DNA from: Sciurus carolinensis | Taxonomy: Eukaryota; Chordata; Mammalia; Rodentia; Sciuridae | DNA: 64,000 nt | Assembly: GCF_902686445.1 (NCBI RefSeq) | Contig: NW_025920103.1 | Coordinates: 3,084,783 to 3,148,782 of the forward strand | Direction: 5' to 3' | Shown: positions 36,123 through 47,000 of the stretch, piece by piece | How positions within the stretch are numbered: the stretch's first letter is position 1 | Layout: each line of letters opens with the position of its first letter | Notes under the pieces: generated by a model | Databases searched by the model: none | What the model saw: only the letters and a program-made list of their open reading frames with translations | What the model was told of the DNA's origin: nothing | Made by a program: the position numbers and the translations under genes

Positions 36123-36528
36123 TATTATGGTTTGGATGTGAGGTGTCCCCCAAAAGCTCACATTTGAGACAATGCAGGAAGGTTCAGAGGAGAAATGATT
36201 GGGTTGTGAGAGTTTTAACCCAATCAGTGAATTCATCCCTGATGGGATTAATTGATGTGGTAAGGTGTGGTTGGATCAGATGGGAATTGGGGCATGGCTA
36301 CGAGGTATATATTTTGTATCTGGAGAGTAGAGTCTCCCTCTGTTTCCTGATGATGCAAGCTGCTTCCCTCTGCCACACTCTTCCATCTTGATGTTCAGCC
36401 ACACCTTGGACCCTGAGGAATGTAGCTGGTCTTCTGTGGAGACATGAGCTCTCAAATAAGCCTTTCTTCCTCTACAATTGTGCTGGTCAGATTATTTAGT
36501 CACAGAAGTGAACAATCTGACTAGAACA
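36123..36528 (+). mobile_element. Solo LTR, MaLR/ERVL-like
   Basis: Starts TATTATGGTTTGGATGTGAG and ends 'AATCTGACTAGAACA'. The opening 'TATGGTTTGGATGTG...CCCC' and the late 'GAGCTCTCAAATAAGCCTTT' block (variant poly-A signal) resemble the MST/THE1 type of mammalian LTR. It has no internal genes, so it is a solo LTR left by recombination. CATGG flanks it on both sides, fitting the 5-bp duplications of ERVL-class integration. The first base pair is TA rather than TG, so the exact start could be a base or two off. Confidence 0.75.
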
Positions 36529-36533
36529 CATGG
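36529..36533 (+). repeat. Right 5-bp target-site duplication of the LTR
   Basis: CATGG, the partner of 36,118-36,122. Confidence 0.6.
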
Positions 36534-36681
36534 GTTTGGTGGTATCAGTGAGGAATATGGGGAGTGTGGTGGGGGAGGTGAAAGAAAGAGGAAAAAGCCT
36601 CTGAAGAGAACAAGTCAGTAATTTTTCTGTTGACTACCCTGCTCTTGGCAGGAGTCTGTTACTTTGTAATCTTTGCTTTGC

Positions 36682-36687
36682 AATAAA
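36682..36687 (+). terminator. Isolated AATAAA polyadenylation signal
   Basis: AATAAA within 'TTTGCAATAAAATGCTGC', followed by a T/G-rich TTGTTTGTTACATTTGTG. It could be the R region of a diverged LTR or the end of a retrocopy. No transcript can be assigned. Confidence 0.3.
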
Positions 36688-36749
36688 ATGCTGCTTGTTT
36701 GTTACATTTGTGCCCTGTTTTTCAATTCTCTGCTGAGTGTATCCTCAGT

Positions 36750-36815
36750 ACCAAAGGCAGGAAGATCCCCTGAGCCCTGGAGTTTGGGGCCAGAATAAGT
36801 AACACAATACCCCCA
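36750..36815 (+). mobile_element. 7SL-derived (B1/Alu-like) SINE fragment
   Basis: 'AAAGGCAGGAAGATCCCCTG', 'AGCCCTGGAGTTTGGGGCCA' and 'GAATAAGTAACACAATACCC' follow the Alu/B1 block 'gaggcaggaggatcgcttgagcccaggagttcgagaccagcctgggcaacat'. Truncated and diverged. Confidence 0.75.
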
Positions 36816-36819
36816 CCCC

Positions 36820-37150
36820 ACCACCACCACCTAAAAACAGGAGTTGAATGCAGGCTTTGGAGGCCACAGTCAAGAGAAGTCAAAGGTGCAGGGCCTCTGG
36901 GAAGTGTTTTCACATGGGCTCAGAGACAGGATGGGTGGGTCAAGCAAAATGTTTATAATCAGTAACTTCTGGCCTAGGGATATCTTATATGTTTAGTAAA
37001 TGGCAAATAAAAAAGTAACTGATTTTATATCAATGAATTAGAATAATAAAATGTGTTGAGCTCATTTGGTTTAATAATGTGGGTACTTGGATGGTTTATC
37101 TTCTAAATTCATTGATGGTTAATGCAACCAAGTGTCTGGGCTTCCCAGGA
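36820..37150. other. Unique sequence
   Basis: About 330 bp with no gene or repeat recognised. A CCACCCCACCACCACC run lies just left of it, near 36,815. Confidence 0.55.
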
Positions 37151-37163
37151 AAGTTTTCCTTCT
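37151..37163 (+). repeat. Left target-site duplication of truncated LINE-1
   Basis: AAGTTTTCCTTCT, exact copy at 37,455-37,467. Confidence 0.95.
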
Positions 37164-37454
37164 TTTTTTTTTAATATTTATTTTTATTGTAAACAAATGG
37201 GATACATGTTGATTCTCTGTACATGGTATAAAGGCATACCATTTGTGTAATCATACATTTACATAGGGTAATGTTGTTTGATTCATTCTGCTATTTTCCT
37301 CCTACCCTCCCACCCCTGTTTTCCCTCTATACAGTCCCTCCTTCCTCCATTCTTGCTCCCCCCATTATGTGTCATCATTCACTTATCGGCAAGATCATTC
37401 TTCCTTTGTTTTTTTGGGATTGGTTTATCTCACTTAGCATGATATTCTCCAGAT
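37164..37454 (-). mobile_element. 5'-truncated LINE-1 (291 bp)
   Basis: Minus-strand LINE-1 3' end. Poly-T (poly-A of the element), then the same 3' UTR text as the full-length copy ('GTAAACAAATGGGATACATG', 'GGCATACCATTTGTGTAATC', 'CCTCTATACAGTCC'), stopping inside the last codons of ORF2. Perfect 13-bp flanking duplications. It lacks the telomere-like 6-mers found at 27,114-27,143. Confidence 0.95.
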
Positions 37455-37467
37455 AAGTTTTCCTTCT
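37455..37467 (+). repeat. Right target-site duplication of truncated LINE-1
   Basis: AAGTTTTCCTTCT, the partner of 37,151-37,163. Confidence 0.95.
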
Positions 37468-37904
37468 GAGTGAGAAATTTACAGATACTGATTCCCCACC
37501 TGTTCTTCACTAACTCAGGGTGACTCCAGCAATAGGCTGGGTCAGTGATTGACCTGACCTGCCTCACCCCAACTCTGTCTTTCTGTTTTTCTTTCCATTC
37601 CTTTAAAAGAAGCCTAAAAGTAGAAGACCAGAAAAATGTTCTCTTATAAAAAGAAATGAAGAGAAGCAAAAAGAAAACAAACATCCATTCATGAAATTAT
37701 ATTTCCCAGGGTTATTCGTGGTGTAACTATGTTACCTAAGTAACTTATCTGCATATCCAACTTAGTTTGGGTAGAGATTTTCTCATAGTAAAGAAGATAA
37801 GATGGCAATATCAGTATCAATGTGATCCTTCCACATCTCAGTTGGGACATTGCTGCTAGTCTTAGTAAACAAATAGAATGTTCAACAAGGAATATCAATT
37901 ACCT
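37468..37904. other. Unique sequence adjoining the satellite
   Basis: About 440 bp of ordinary AT-rich DNA without gene or repeat. The transition to the heptamer array occurs within 'CTGGTTCAGTGCTCTGTGC' near 37,910. Confidence 0.6.
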
Positions 37905-40900
37905 CTGGGTCCTGGTTCAGTGCTCTGTGCTCTGTGTTCTGCTCTCTGTGCTCTGTGCTCTGTGCTCTGTGAGCTGGCTCTGTGCTCTGTGCTCTATCCT
38001 CTGGGCTCTGTGCTCTGGGCTCTGCATTCTGAGCTCTGGGTTCTGGGTCTGGGCGCTGTGCTTTGTGCACTGTGCTCTGTGCACTGGCTCTGTGCTCTGT
38101 GCTCTGTGGTCTGCACTGTGTGCTCCTGGATCTGTTCTTTGGGCTCTGGCTCTGGGCTTTATCTCAATATTCTGGGTCAGGGCTCTATGCTCTGTCTCTG
38201 TACTCTGGGTCTTGGCACTGTGCTCCATGCTTTGTGCTCTGCCTTTTGTGCTCTGTGATTTTCACTCTGTGCTTTGTGCTCTGTACTCGGGGCTCTGGCT
38301 ATGGGCACTGTCTCGGACTGTGGGTCTGGGCTCTGTGCTTTGTGCACTGTATTTGACTCTGTTCTGCACTCTGCACTCGGGGCTCTGTGTCCTGCACTCT
38401 GTGCTCTGGGCTCTGGCTCTGGACTCTGTCTCTGTGCTCTGCAATCTGTTCTCTAGGTTTTGGCTCTGTGCTCTGCACTCTGCACTCTGTGCTCTGTGTC
38501 CTGCACTCTGCCCCCTGGGCTCTGGCTCTGGGCTCTCTCTCTGTGCTCTGGGCTTTGTGCTCTGTACTCTGTGCTCTTGGCTCTGGTAACTGTGCTATGT
38601 GTTCTGGGCTCTGGGCTCAGGCTCTGGTCTCTGGCTCTGTGCTCTATACTCTGTGCTCTGCACTCTGCATTCTGGACTCTGGCTCTGGGCTATGTGTCAA
38701 TACCCTGGGTCTGGGCTCTGAACTCTGTCTTTGTACACTGGGTTCTGATTTTGTGCTCTGTGCCCTGTGCTCTACACTCTGTGCTCTGGGCTCCAGATCT
38801 GGGCTCCTGCTCTTTTCTCTGTGCTCTGTACTCTGCGCTCTGTGCTCTGGCGCTGTGCTCTGCACTGTGCTCTCTGGGGTCTGGGTCTGTACTCTGGCTC
38901 TGTGCTCTGGTCTCTAGTCACTGTGCTCTGTACTCTGTCTCTGGCTATGAGCACTGGGCTCTCTGCTTTGTGCTCTGGACTCTGTGCTTTGTGCTCTTCA
39001 CTCTGTGCTCTGTGCTCTGGAGCTGGGCTCCTGCTCTGTGCTCTGTACTCTGTGCTCTGGGCTCTGCACTCTGTGCTCTGGGCTCTGGATCTGGGTTCCT
39101 GCACTGTTCTCTGTGCTCTATCCTCTGCACTCTGTGCTCTGGTGCTGTGCTCTGCACTGTGATCTCTGGGCTCTGGGTCTATGCTCTGGCTCTGTGCTCT
39201 GGTCTCTGTGGTCTTTGCTCTGCACTGGTCTCTAGTCACTGTGCTCTGTGCTCTGTCTCTGTACTCTGTCTCTGGCTATGAGCATTGGGTTCTCTGCTCT
39301 GTGCTCTGAACTCTGTGCTTTGTGCTCTGCACTCTGCTCTCTGGGCTCTGGAGCTGGGCTCCTGCTCTGTGCTCTGTGCTCTGTCTCTGTACTCTGGGTA
39401 TGGCATCTATGCTCTGTGCTCTGGCTCTGTGTTCTGTCCTCTGTGCTCTGCACTTTGTGCTATGGGCTCTGGCTCAGGACTCCTGATCTGTGCTCTGTGC
39501 TCTGTGCTCTGTATTCTGAGTTCTGTGCTCTGTGCTCTGGCTATGTGCCCTGAGCTCTGTCTCTGGGTTTTGGCTCTCTGCTCTCTACTCTGTCTTCTGC
39601 ACTCTGTGCTCTGTGCTCTGGCTGTGGGCTCTGTTTCTGTACTCTGTGCTTTGTGCTCTGGCTCTGTGCTCTGAACTCTGTGCTCTATGCTCTATGCTCT
39701 GGTTCTGGGCTCTGTCTCAAATCTCTGGGTCTGGACTCTGAACTTTGTCTCTGTTATCTGGGCCCTGGCTCTGTTCTCTGTGCTCCATTTTCTGCACTCT
39801 GTGCTCTGAGCACTGGCTCTAGGCTTGTGCTCTGCTCTCTAGGTTCTGTGCTTTGTGCATTGTGCCCTGGCTTCTGGGCTCTATGCTCTGCACCTGAACT
39901 ATGTGATCTGGCTCTGCACTCTCCACTGTGCGCTCTGGGCTCTGGATCACTGCTCTGGCTCTCTGGTCTGTGCACTGTGCTCTGAATTCTACTCTTTGGG
40001 CTCTGGATGAGTGCTCTGGCTCTGTGCTCTGTGCTCTGCACTCTGCACTCTGCTCTGTGCTCTGCACTGTGTTCTCTGGGTTTGTACTCTGGGCTCTGAC
40101 TCTGGGCTTTGTCTCAATACTCTGTGTCTGGTCTCTGTACTCTTTCTCTGTACTCTGAGACTTGGCTCGGTGATCTGTGCTTTGTGCTCTGCTCTCTGTA
40201 CTCTGTGCACTGGGCTCTGGCTCTGGGCTGTGTCTTTGTACTCTGGGTCTGGGTTCTGTTTTCTGTGCACTGTGCTTTGTCTATGGGCCCTGGGCTCTAT
40301 CTCTGGGTTCGGGCTCTGAGCTCTATACTCTGTTCTGCACTTTGCACTCTGGGCTCTGGGCTCTGTCTCAATATCCTTGTTCTGGGCTCAGTGCTGTGTC
40401 CTTGTACTCTGGGTCTGTGAACTGTGCTGTGTCTCTGTGCTCTGAATTCTGGCTCTGTGCTCTGTGCACTGTGCACTGTGCTCTTTGCTCTGGGCTCTGT
40501 GCTCTGTGCTCTGGCTATGTGATCTCGTTCTGTGCTCTCCACTGAGTACTCTGGTTTCTGGATCAGTGCTCTGGCTCTCTGCTCTGTGCTCTGTGCTCTG
40601 CACTATGTGCTTTGGGCTAATGGATCAGTGCTCTGGCTCTACGCTCTGTGCTCTACCTGTGCTCTGTGCTGTGTGATCTGTGCTCTGTGCACTGGCTCTC
40701 TGCTCTCTGCTCTTTGCTCTGCACTCTGTGCCCTGGGTTTGGTGCTCTGTGCTCTGGCTCTGGGCTCTGTGCTCTGGCTCTGGGCTCTGTGATCTGTAAC
40801 CTGTGTTCTGTGCTCTGTGCTCTGTGCACTGTGCTCTGTGCTCTGGACTGTGACTCTGTGCTCTGTGCTCTGGCTATGTGCTGTGTGTGCTGTACTCTGT

Positions 40901-43900
40901 GCTCTGCACTCTGCACTCTGGGCACTGGCTGTGTGCTCTGTGCACTGTGCTCTTTGCTCTTTGCTCTGGACACTGTGCTCTAGTCTCTGTCCTCTGGGTT
41001 CTGGCTCTGGGTTATAACTCCATGCTCTGTGCACTATGCTCTGGGCTCTGTGATCTGAGCTCTGGTTTCTGGTCACTCTGCTCTGTGCTCTGCACTCTCT
41101 CTCTGTACTCTGTCTCTGTCTCTGAGCTTTGGGCTCTGGGCTCTGTGTTCTGTGTCAGTACACTGGGTCTGAGCTCTAGCCTCTGTGCTCTGTGTTCTGG
41201 TTTCAGGTCACTGTTCTCTGTGCTCTGTGTTCTGTGCTCTGGTCTCTGGTCTCTGGGTTCTGGGATCTGTCTCTCTGCTCTGTCTCTGTACTCTAGGTCT
41301 GTGCACTGTGTTTGGTGCTCCGTGCTCTGTCATCTGGCTCTGTGCTCTGTGCTCTGGATATATACTCAGTGCACTGTTCTCTGAGCTCTGCACTCTGCAC
41401 ACTGGGCCCTGGCTCTGTGCTTTGTTCTCTGTACACTATGGACTCTTGGCTCTCGCTCTCTGCTCTGTCTGTGTACTCAGGCTCTGGCTCTGAGCTCTGG
41501 GCTTTGGGCTCTGTGTTCTCTCTCTGTACTCTGGCTCTCTGCTCTGTGATCTGTGCTCTCTGCTCTGGGCTTTTGCTCTGTGCTCTGTGCTCTGTGCTCT
41601 AGTCTCAGGGCTCTGGGCTCTGTGATCTGAGCTCTGGTCTCTGGTCACTGTGCTGTGTGCACTGTGCTCTCTCTGTGTACTCTGTCTCTGTCTCTGACCC
41701 TTGGCCTCTGGGCTCTAAGTTTTGTGTCGGTACTCTGGGTCTGAGCTCTGTGCTCTGTGCTCTGTGTTCTGCCTCTGGGCTCTTATTCTGTACTCTGGAT
41801 CTTGTCTCTGTGCTTTCTGCTGTCTCTTCTATCTCAGTGTCTGTGCTCTGCACACTGCGCTCTGTGTCCTGGGCCGTGGCTCTGGGCCCCTGCTCTATGC
41901 TCTGTGCTCTCTTCTCTGTGCACTGGTTCTGTGCTCTGTGCTTTGTGCCCTGTCCTCTGCGCTCTGTACTCGGAGCTCTATGCTCTGTGCTCTGAGCTCT
42001 GTGCTCTGTGCTCAGGCTCTGGGCTCTGTCTCTGTACCTGTGTCTTGTCTCTGTGCTTTGCGCTGTCTCTTCTAGCTCATTGACTGTGCTCTGTGCTCTG
42101 CACTGTGTCCTGGACTCTGGCTATGTGTCTGAGCTTTATGCTCTGCACTCTGTGCTCTGGTCTCTGGCTCTGGGCATTGGGTTCTGTCTCTGTATTTGGC
42201 TCTGTGCTCTGTGCTCTGTTCTCTGTGCTCTGTTCTCTGTGCTTGCTTTGTGCTCTGCTCTGTTCTCCTTGCTCTGCATTATGGGCTCTTGGTTCTCACT
42301 CTGTGCTCTGTGTACTCAGACTGGCTCTGAGCTCTGGGCTCTGGGCTCTGTGATATCTCTCTGTACTCGGGCTCTGTGCTGTGTCCTCTGTGCTCTGTGC
42401 TCTGTGCTCTTGGCTCCATGATCTGGGCTCTGATTCTGTGTCCTGTGCTCTGTGCTCTGTGCTCTGGCTCTGTGCTCTGTCACTGTACTCTGGGTATTTG
42501 TTTGGTGCATTGTCTCTCTTCTATCTCAGTCTCTGCTCTATGCTCTGCACTCTGTGTACTAGGCTCTGGCTCTGGGCTCCTACTCTGTGCTCTGTGCTCT
42601 GTTCTCTGTTCTCTGTGCTCTATCTCTCTGCTTTTTGCTCTTGCTCTGTGCTCTGACCTCTGGGCTCTGGGCTCTGTGCTCTGTGCTCTGTTCTCTGTGT
42701 CTGGGTTCCTTGCTCGGTGCTCTGACCATGTGCTGTGGGCTCTGTGCTCTGTGCTCCATGCTCTGCACTCTGAACTCTGTGCTCTGTCCTCTGGGTCTGG
42801 GCTCTGTGTTCTGTCTCTGTACACTGGTTCTTGGTTCAGTGCTCTGTGCTCTGTACTCTGCTTTTTGTGCTGTGTACTGTGTGCTCTGTGCTCCAGGTTC
42901 TGGCTCTGTGATCTGTGCTTTGTGCTCTGGGCTCCTGCTCTGTGCTCTATGCTCTGCGCTCTACTCTTTGTGCTCTGTGCTTTGTGCTGTGTTCTCCTTG
43001 CTCTGCTCTATGGACTCGTGGATCTCACTTGTGCTCTGTCTGGGTACTCAGGCTCTGGCTCTGAGCTCTGGGCTCTGGGCTCTGGGCTCTGGCTCTGTGC
43101 TCTCTGCTCTGTGCTCTGGATTCTGGCTTTGGGCTCTTGCTCTGTGCTCTGCACTCTGCACTCTGTGCTCTGGGTTCTGGCTCTGGTCTATGGCTCTGTG
43201 CTCTGTGCTCTATGCTTGGGGCTCTGGGCTCTGTGATCTGAGCTCTGTTCTCTGGTCACTGTGCTCTGTGCTCTCTCTCTCTGTAATCTGGCTCTGTCTC
43301 TGAGTTCTGGGCTCTGCGCTCTGTGTTCTGGCCCTGTGCTCTGTGCTCTGGGTTCTGGCTCTGTGACTGTGCTTTATGCTCTGAACTCTGCATTCTGGGC
43401 TCTGTGCTCTGGTTCCATGCTCTGTGCTCTGTGCTCTAGCTCTGTGTCTGTGCTTTGTGCCCTGTATCTTGTGCTGTGGGCTCTGACTCTAGGCTCTGTC
43501 TCTGTTCCCTGTGCTCTGAGCTCTACACTATGTGCTCTGAACTCTGGATTCTGACTCTGTGCTCTGTGTCTTTGCTGTGTTCTCTGGGATCTTTGCTCAG
43601 CCTGGCTCTGGGCTCTGTCTCTGATCCCTGGGACTTGACTCTGTGCTTTGTGCTCTGTGCTCTGGTCTCTGTGTTCTGTGCTCTGTGCTCTGTCTATGTT
43701 CTCTGTTCTTGCACTTTGGGCTCGGTGCTCTGATTCTGCACTCTGCACTCTGGCTCTGTGCTCTGCACTCTGCTCTGTGCTATGTGCTCTGACTTTTTTC
43801 TCTGTGCTCTGCATTCTGGGATCTTTGTCAAGTGCTCTGGCCATGTAATCTGTGTGCTGTGCTCTGTGCTCTATGCTCTGCAATCTGCGCTCTGTGCTCT

Positions 43901-44128
43901 GAACTCTGCACTCTGCTCTGGCTCTGGACTCCTGCTCTGTGCTCTGTGTTCTGTGCTCTGTGCTCTGAGCTCTGTGCTCTGGCTCTGTGCTCTGAGCTCT
44001 GTGCTCTGGCTCTGTGCTCTGGGCTCTGGCTCTGTGCCTGTGCCTTGTGCTATGCACCCTGTGCTCTAGGCCCTGGTTCTGGGTTCTGTCTCTGTGCCCT
44101 GTGCTCTGTGCTCTGTGCTCCTTGCTCT

Positions 44129-44455
44129 GAGCTCTGTGCTCTGGGCTCTGTGCTGTCACTCAGTGCTCTGTACTCTGTGCTCTGGGATCTGGCTCTGTTT
44201 CTGCGCTCTCTTCTCTGTGCTGTGTTCTCCTTGATCTGCACTATGGAGACTTGGCTCTTGCTCTCTGCTCTGTGTACTCCAGCTCTGGCTCTGAGCTCTG
44301 TGCTCTGGGCTCTGTGCTGTCACTCAGTGCTCTGTACTCTGTGCTCTGGGATCTGGCTCTGTTCTGCGCTCTCTTCTCTGTGCTCTGTTCTCCTTGATCT
44401 GCACTATGGAGAATTGGCTCTCACTCTCTGCTCTGTCTGTGTACTCCAGCTCTGG
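44129..44455 (+). repeat. 164-bp tandem duplication inside block A
   Basis: Copy 1 is 44,129-44,292 and copy 2 is 44,293-44,455. Both begin GAGCTCTGTGCTCTGGGCTC and contain GCTGTCACTCAGTGC and TTCTCCTTGATCTGCACTAT. Only a handful of differences. Confidence 0.9.
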
Positions 44456-44795
44456 CTCTGAGCTCTGGGGCTCCGGACTCTGTGTTCTCTCTCTGTACTC
44501 TGGCTTTGTGCTCTGTACTCTTTGCTCTGTGCTCTGTGCTCTGCTCTCTGTGCTCTGTGCTCTTTGCTCTGTGATCTGGACTCTGGCTCTGTGCTCTGTG
44601 CTCTGTGCTTGGCTCTCTGTGCTCTCAGCTCTGTGCTCTGGCTCTGTGCTCTGGATTCTGGGCTCAGTGTTCTGTGCTCCGCACTCTGCTTTCTGGGCTA
44701 TGGATCAATGCTCTGGCTGGGCTCCGTGCTCTGTGCTCAGCACTCTGCGCTCTGTGCTGTGCTCTGTGTTCTGCGCTCTGTGCTCTGCGCTCTGT

Positions 44796-44807
44796 GGGTT
44801 AGGGTTA
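44796..44807 (+). repeat. Telomere-type dimer inside the satellite
   Basis: GGGTTAGGGTTA, two perfect vertebrate telomere units, replaces heptamer text between 'CTCTGT' and 'TGTGCTCTG'. Confidence 0.85.
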
Positions 44808-45114
44808 TGTGCTCTGGGCTCTGTGCACTGGGTTCTGTCTATGTTCTGTGTGCTCTGCACTCTGCACTTTTGATTGTGGCTCTGTGCTCTGGCTCTGTGC
44901 TCTGTGCTCTGGGCTCTGGGTTCTGCACTCTGTGATCTGGGCTCTGGGTTCTGTCTATGTTCTCTGTGTTCTGAACTCTGCAATCTGGATTCTGGCTCTT
45001 CTCTCTGGCTCTGTGCTGTGTGATCTGTGCTCTGTGTGCAGGCTCTGTGCTCTGCACTCTGGACTCTGGCTCTGGGCTCTGGCTCTGTGCTGGGTCCTCT
45101 GTGCTCTGGGCTCT

Positions 45115-45490
45115 GAGTTCTGGCTCTGGGCTCGTCTCAATACTCTGGGTCTGGGCTTTGAACTCTGTTTGTACTTTGGGTATTGGTTCTGTCCTCTGTG
45201 CTCTGTTCTCTGCCCTGTGCATTCTGGTCCCTGCCTCTGGGTTCCTGCTCTGTTCTCTGTGCTCTGTGCTCTTTGCTCTGTGCTCTGGCTATGTGATCTT
45301 GCTTTGTGCTCTGCAGTGTGAACTCTGGGTTCTGGTTCGGTGCTCTGGCTCTGTTCTCTGTGATCTGTGCTCTGCACTCTGCACTGTGGTCTCTGGCTCT
45401 GTGCTCCGGCAATTTGTTCTTGTTCTGGGTCCTACAATCTGCACTATGGTCTCTGGCTCTGGGCTCTGGCTCTGCTCTGTGCTCTGTGCT
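45115..45490 (+). repeat. Higher-order repeat, copy 1 (offset 1,508 bp)
   Basis: Shares long near-identical text with 46,625-47,000, including CTCAATACTCTGGGTCTGGG, 'AACTCTGTTTGTACTTTGGG', 'ATGTGATCTTGCTTTGTGCT' and 'GGCAATTTGTTCTTG'. Confidence 0.9.
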
Positions 45491-46624
45491 CTGGGCTTTG
45501 CCTCTGGGCTCTGCAGTCTGTCTCTGTACTCTGACTCTGGGCTTTGTCCTCTGTGCTCTGTGCTCTGAGCTCTGGGTTCTGGCTCTGTGCCCTGTGCTTT
45601 GTGCACTGCACTCTGCACTCTGGGCTCTGGCCTGGGCTTTGTGCTCTGTGCTCTGGGCTCTGACTCTGTGCTCTATCTCTGTACTTTGGGACTTGTCTCT
45701 GTGCTTTGTGCTGTTCTTCTATATCAGTCTCTTTGCTCTGCTCTGCATTCTGTGTCCTGGTCGCTGTCTCTGATCTCTGTGCTCTGTGCTCTGGCTATGT
45801 GATCTGTGACTCTGTGCTCTGCAGTCTGTGCTGTGGGCTCTGGATCAGTGCTCTGTGCTCTATGCTCTGCCCTCTCTGCTCTGACAGTGGACCCTGCACT
45901 CTGAAATCTGGGCTGTGGCTCTGTGCTCTCTGGCCCTGGATCTGAGTTCTGGGCACTTGCTCTGTATTCTAGTCTCTGTACTCTGTGCTCTGTGCTCTGT
46001 TCTCTGTGCACCTGTCTGTGTGCTCTGTGCTCTGTACTCTGCACTTTGAGCTCTGGATCAGTGCTTTGGCTCTGGATTTCTCTGTGCTCTGTTTTCTGTG
46101 CACTGGCTTTGTGCTCTGTACTCTGTGCTCTGTGTTCTGTGTTCTGTGCTCTGGGCTCATGCACTGGGCCCTGTCTGTACTCAGGGTCTTGTTCTGTGCT
46201 TTGTGCTGTCTCTTCCATTTCAGTCTCTGTGCTCTGTGCTCTGCACTCTGTGTTCTGGGCTCTAGCTCTGGGCTCCTGCTCTATGCTCTGTGCTCGGTGC
46301 TCTGGGATCTGTCCTCTGGGCACTGGTTCTGGGCTCTGTCTCTGTACTCTGTGTCCTGGCTCTATGCTCTGTTCTGCACTCTGTGGTCTGGCATCTGGCT
46401 ATGTGATCCTGTCCTATACCCTGTGCTCTGTGCTCTGTGATCTGGCTCTGTGCTCTCTGCTATGTCCTCTGGCTCTGCGCTTTGTGTCCTGTGCTCTGTG
46501 CTCTGGTACTGGGCTCTGTCTCTGTGTACTGTACTCTGTCCTCTGCACTTTGCACTCTTGGGCTCTGTGCTCTGTGCTCTGTGCTCTGGCCTCAGGCTTT
46601 GGGCTCTGTGCTCTGTGCTCTAGG

Positions 46625-47000
46625 CTCTGGACTCTGGCTCTGGGCTCTGTCTCAATACTCTGGGTCTGGGCTCTGAACTCTGTTTGTACTTTGGGTCCTA
46701 GTTCTGTCCTCTGTTCTCTGCCCTGTGCATTCTGGTCTCTGCCTCTGGGCTCCTGCTCTGTTCTCTGTGCTCTGTGCTCTTTGCTCTGTGCTCTGGCTAT
46801 GTGATCTTGCTTTGTGCTCTGCAGTGTGTACTCTGGGTTCTGGCTCTGTGCTCTGGCTCTGTTCTCTGTGATCTGTGCTCTGCACTCTGCACTGTGGTCT
46901 CTGGCTCTGTGCTCTGGCAATTTGTTCTTGCTCTGGGTCCTGTAATCTGCACTATGGTCTCTGGCTCTGGGTTCTGACTTTGCTCTGTGCTCTGTGGCTC
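46625..47000 (+). repeat. Higher-order repeat, copy 2
   Basis: Partner of 45,115-45,490. The spacing is 1,508 bp measured at ATGTGATCTT (45,291 and 46,799). Confidence 0.9.

Noticed and set aside
43070..43092. G-quadruplex candidate in block A (three GGG runs and a GG separated by CTCT)
   Set aside because: Only three full G-runs. Similar strings recur throughout the array simply because of the CTCTGGG variant.
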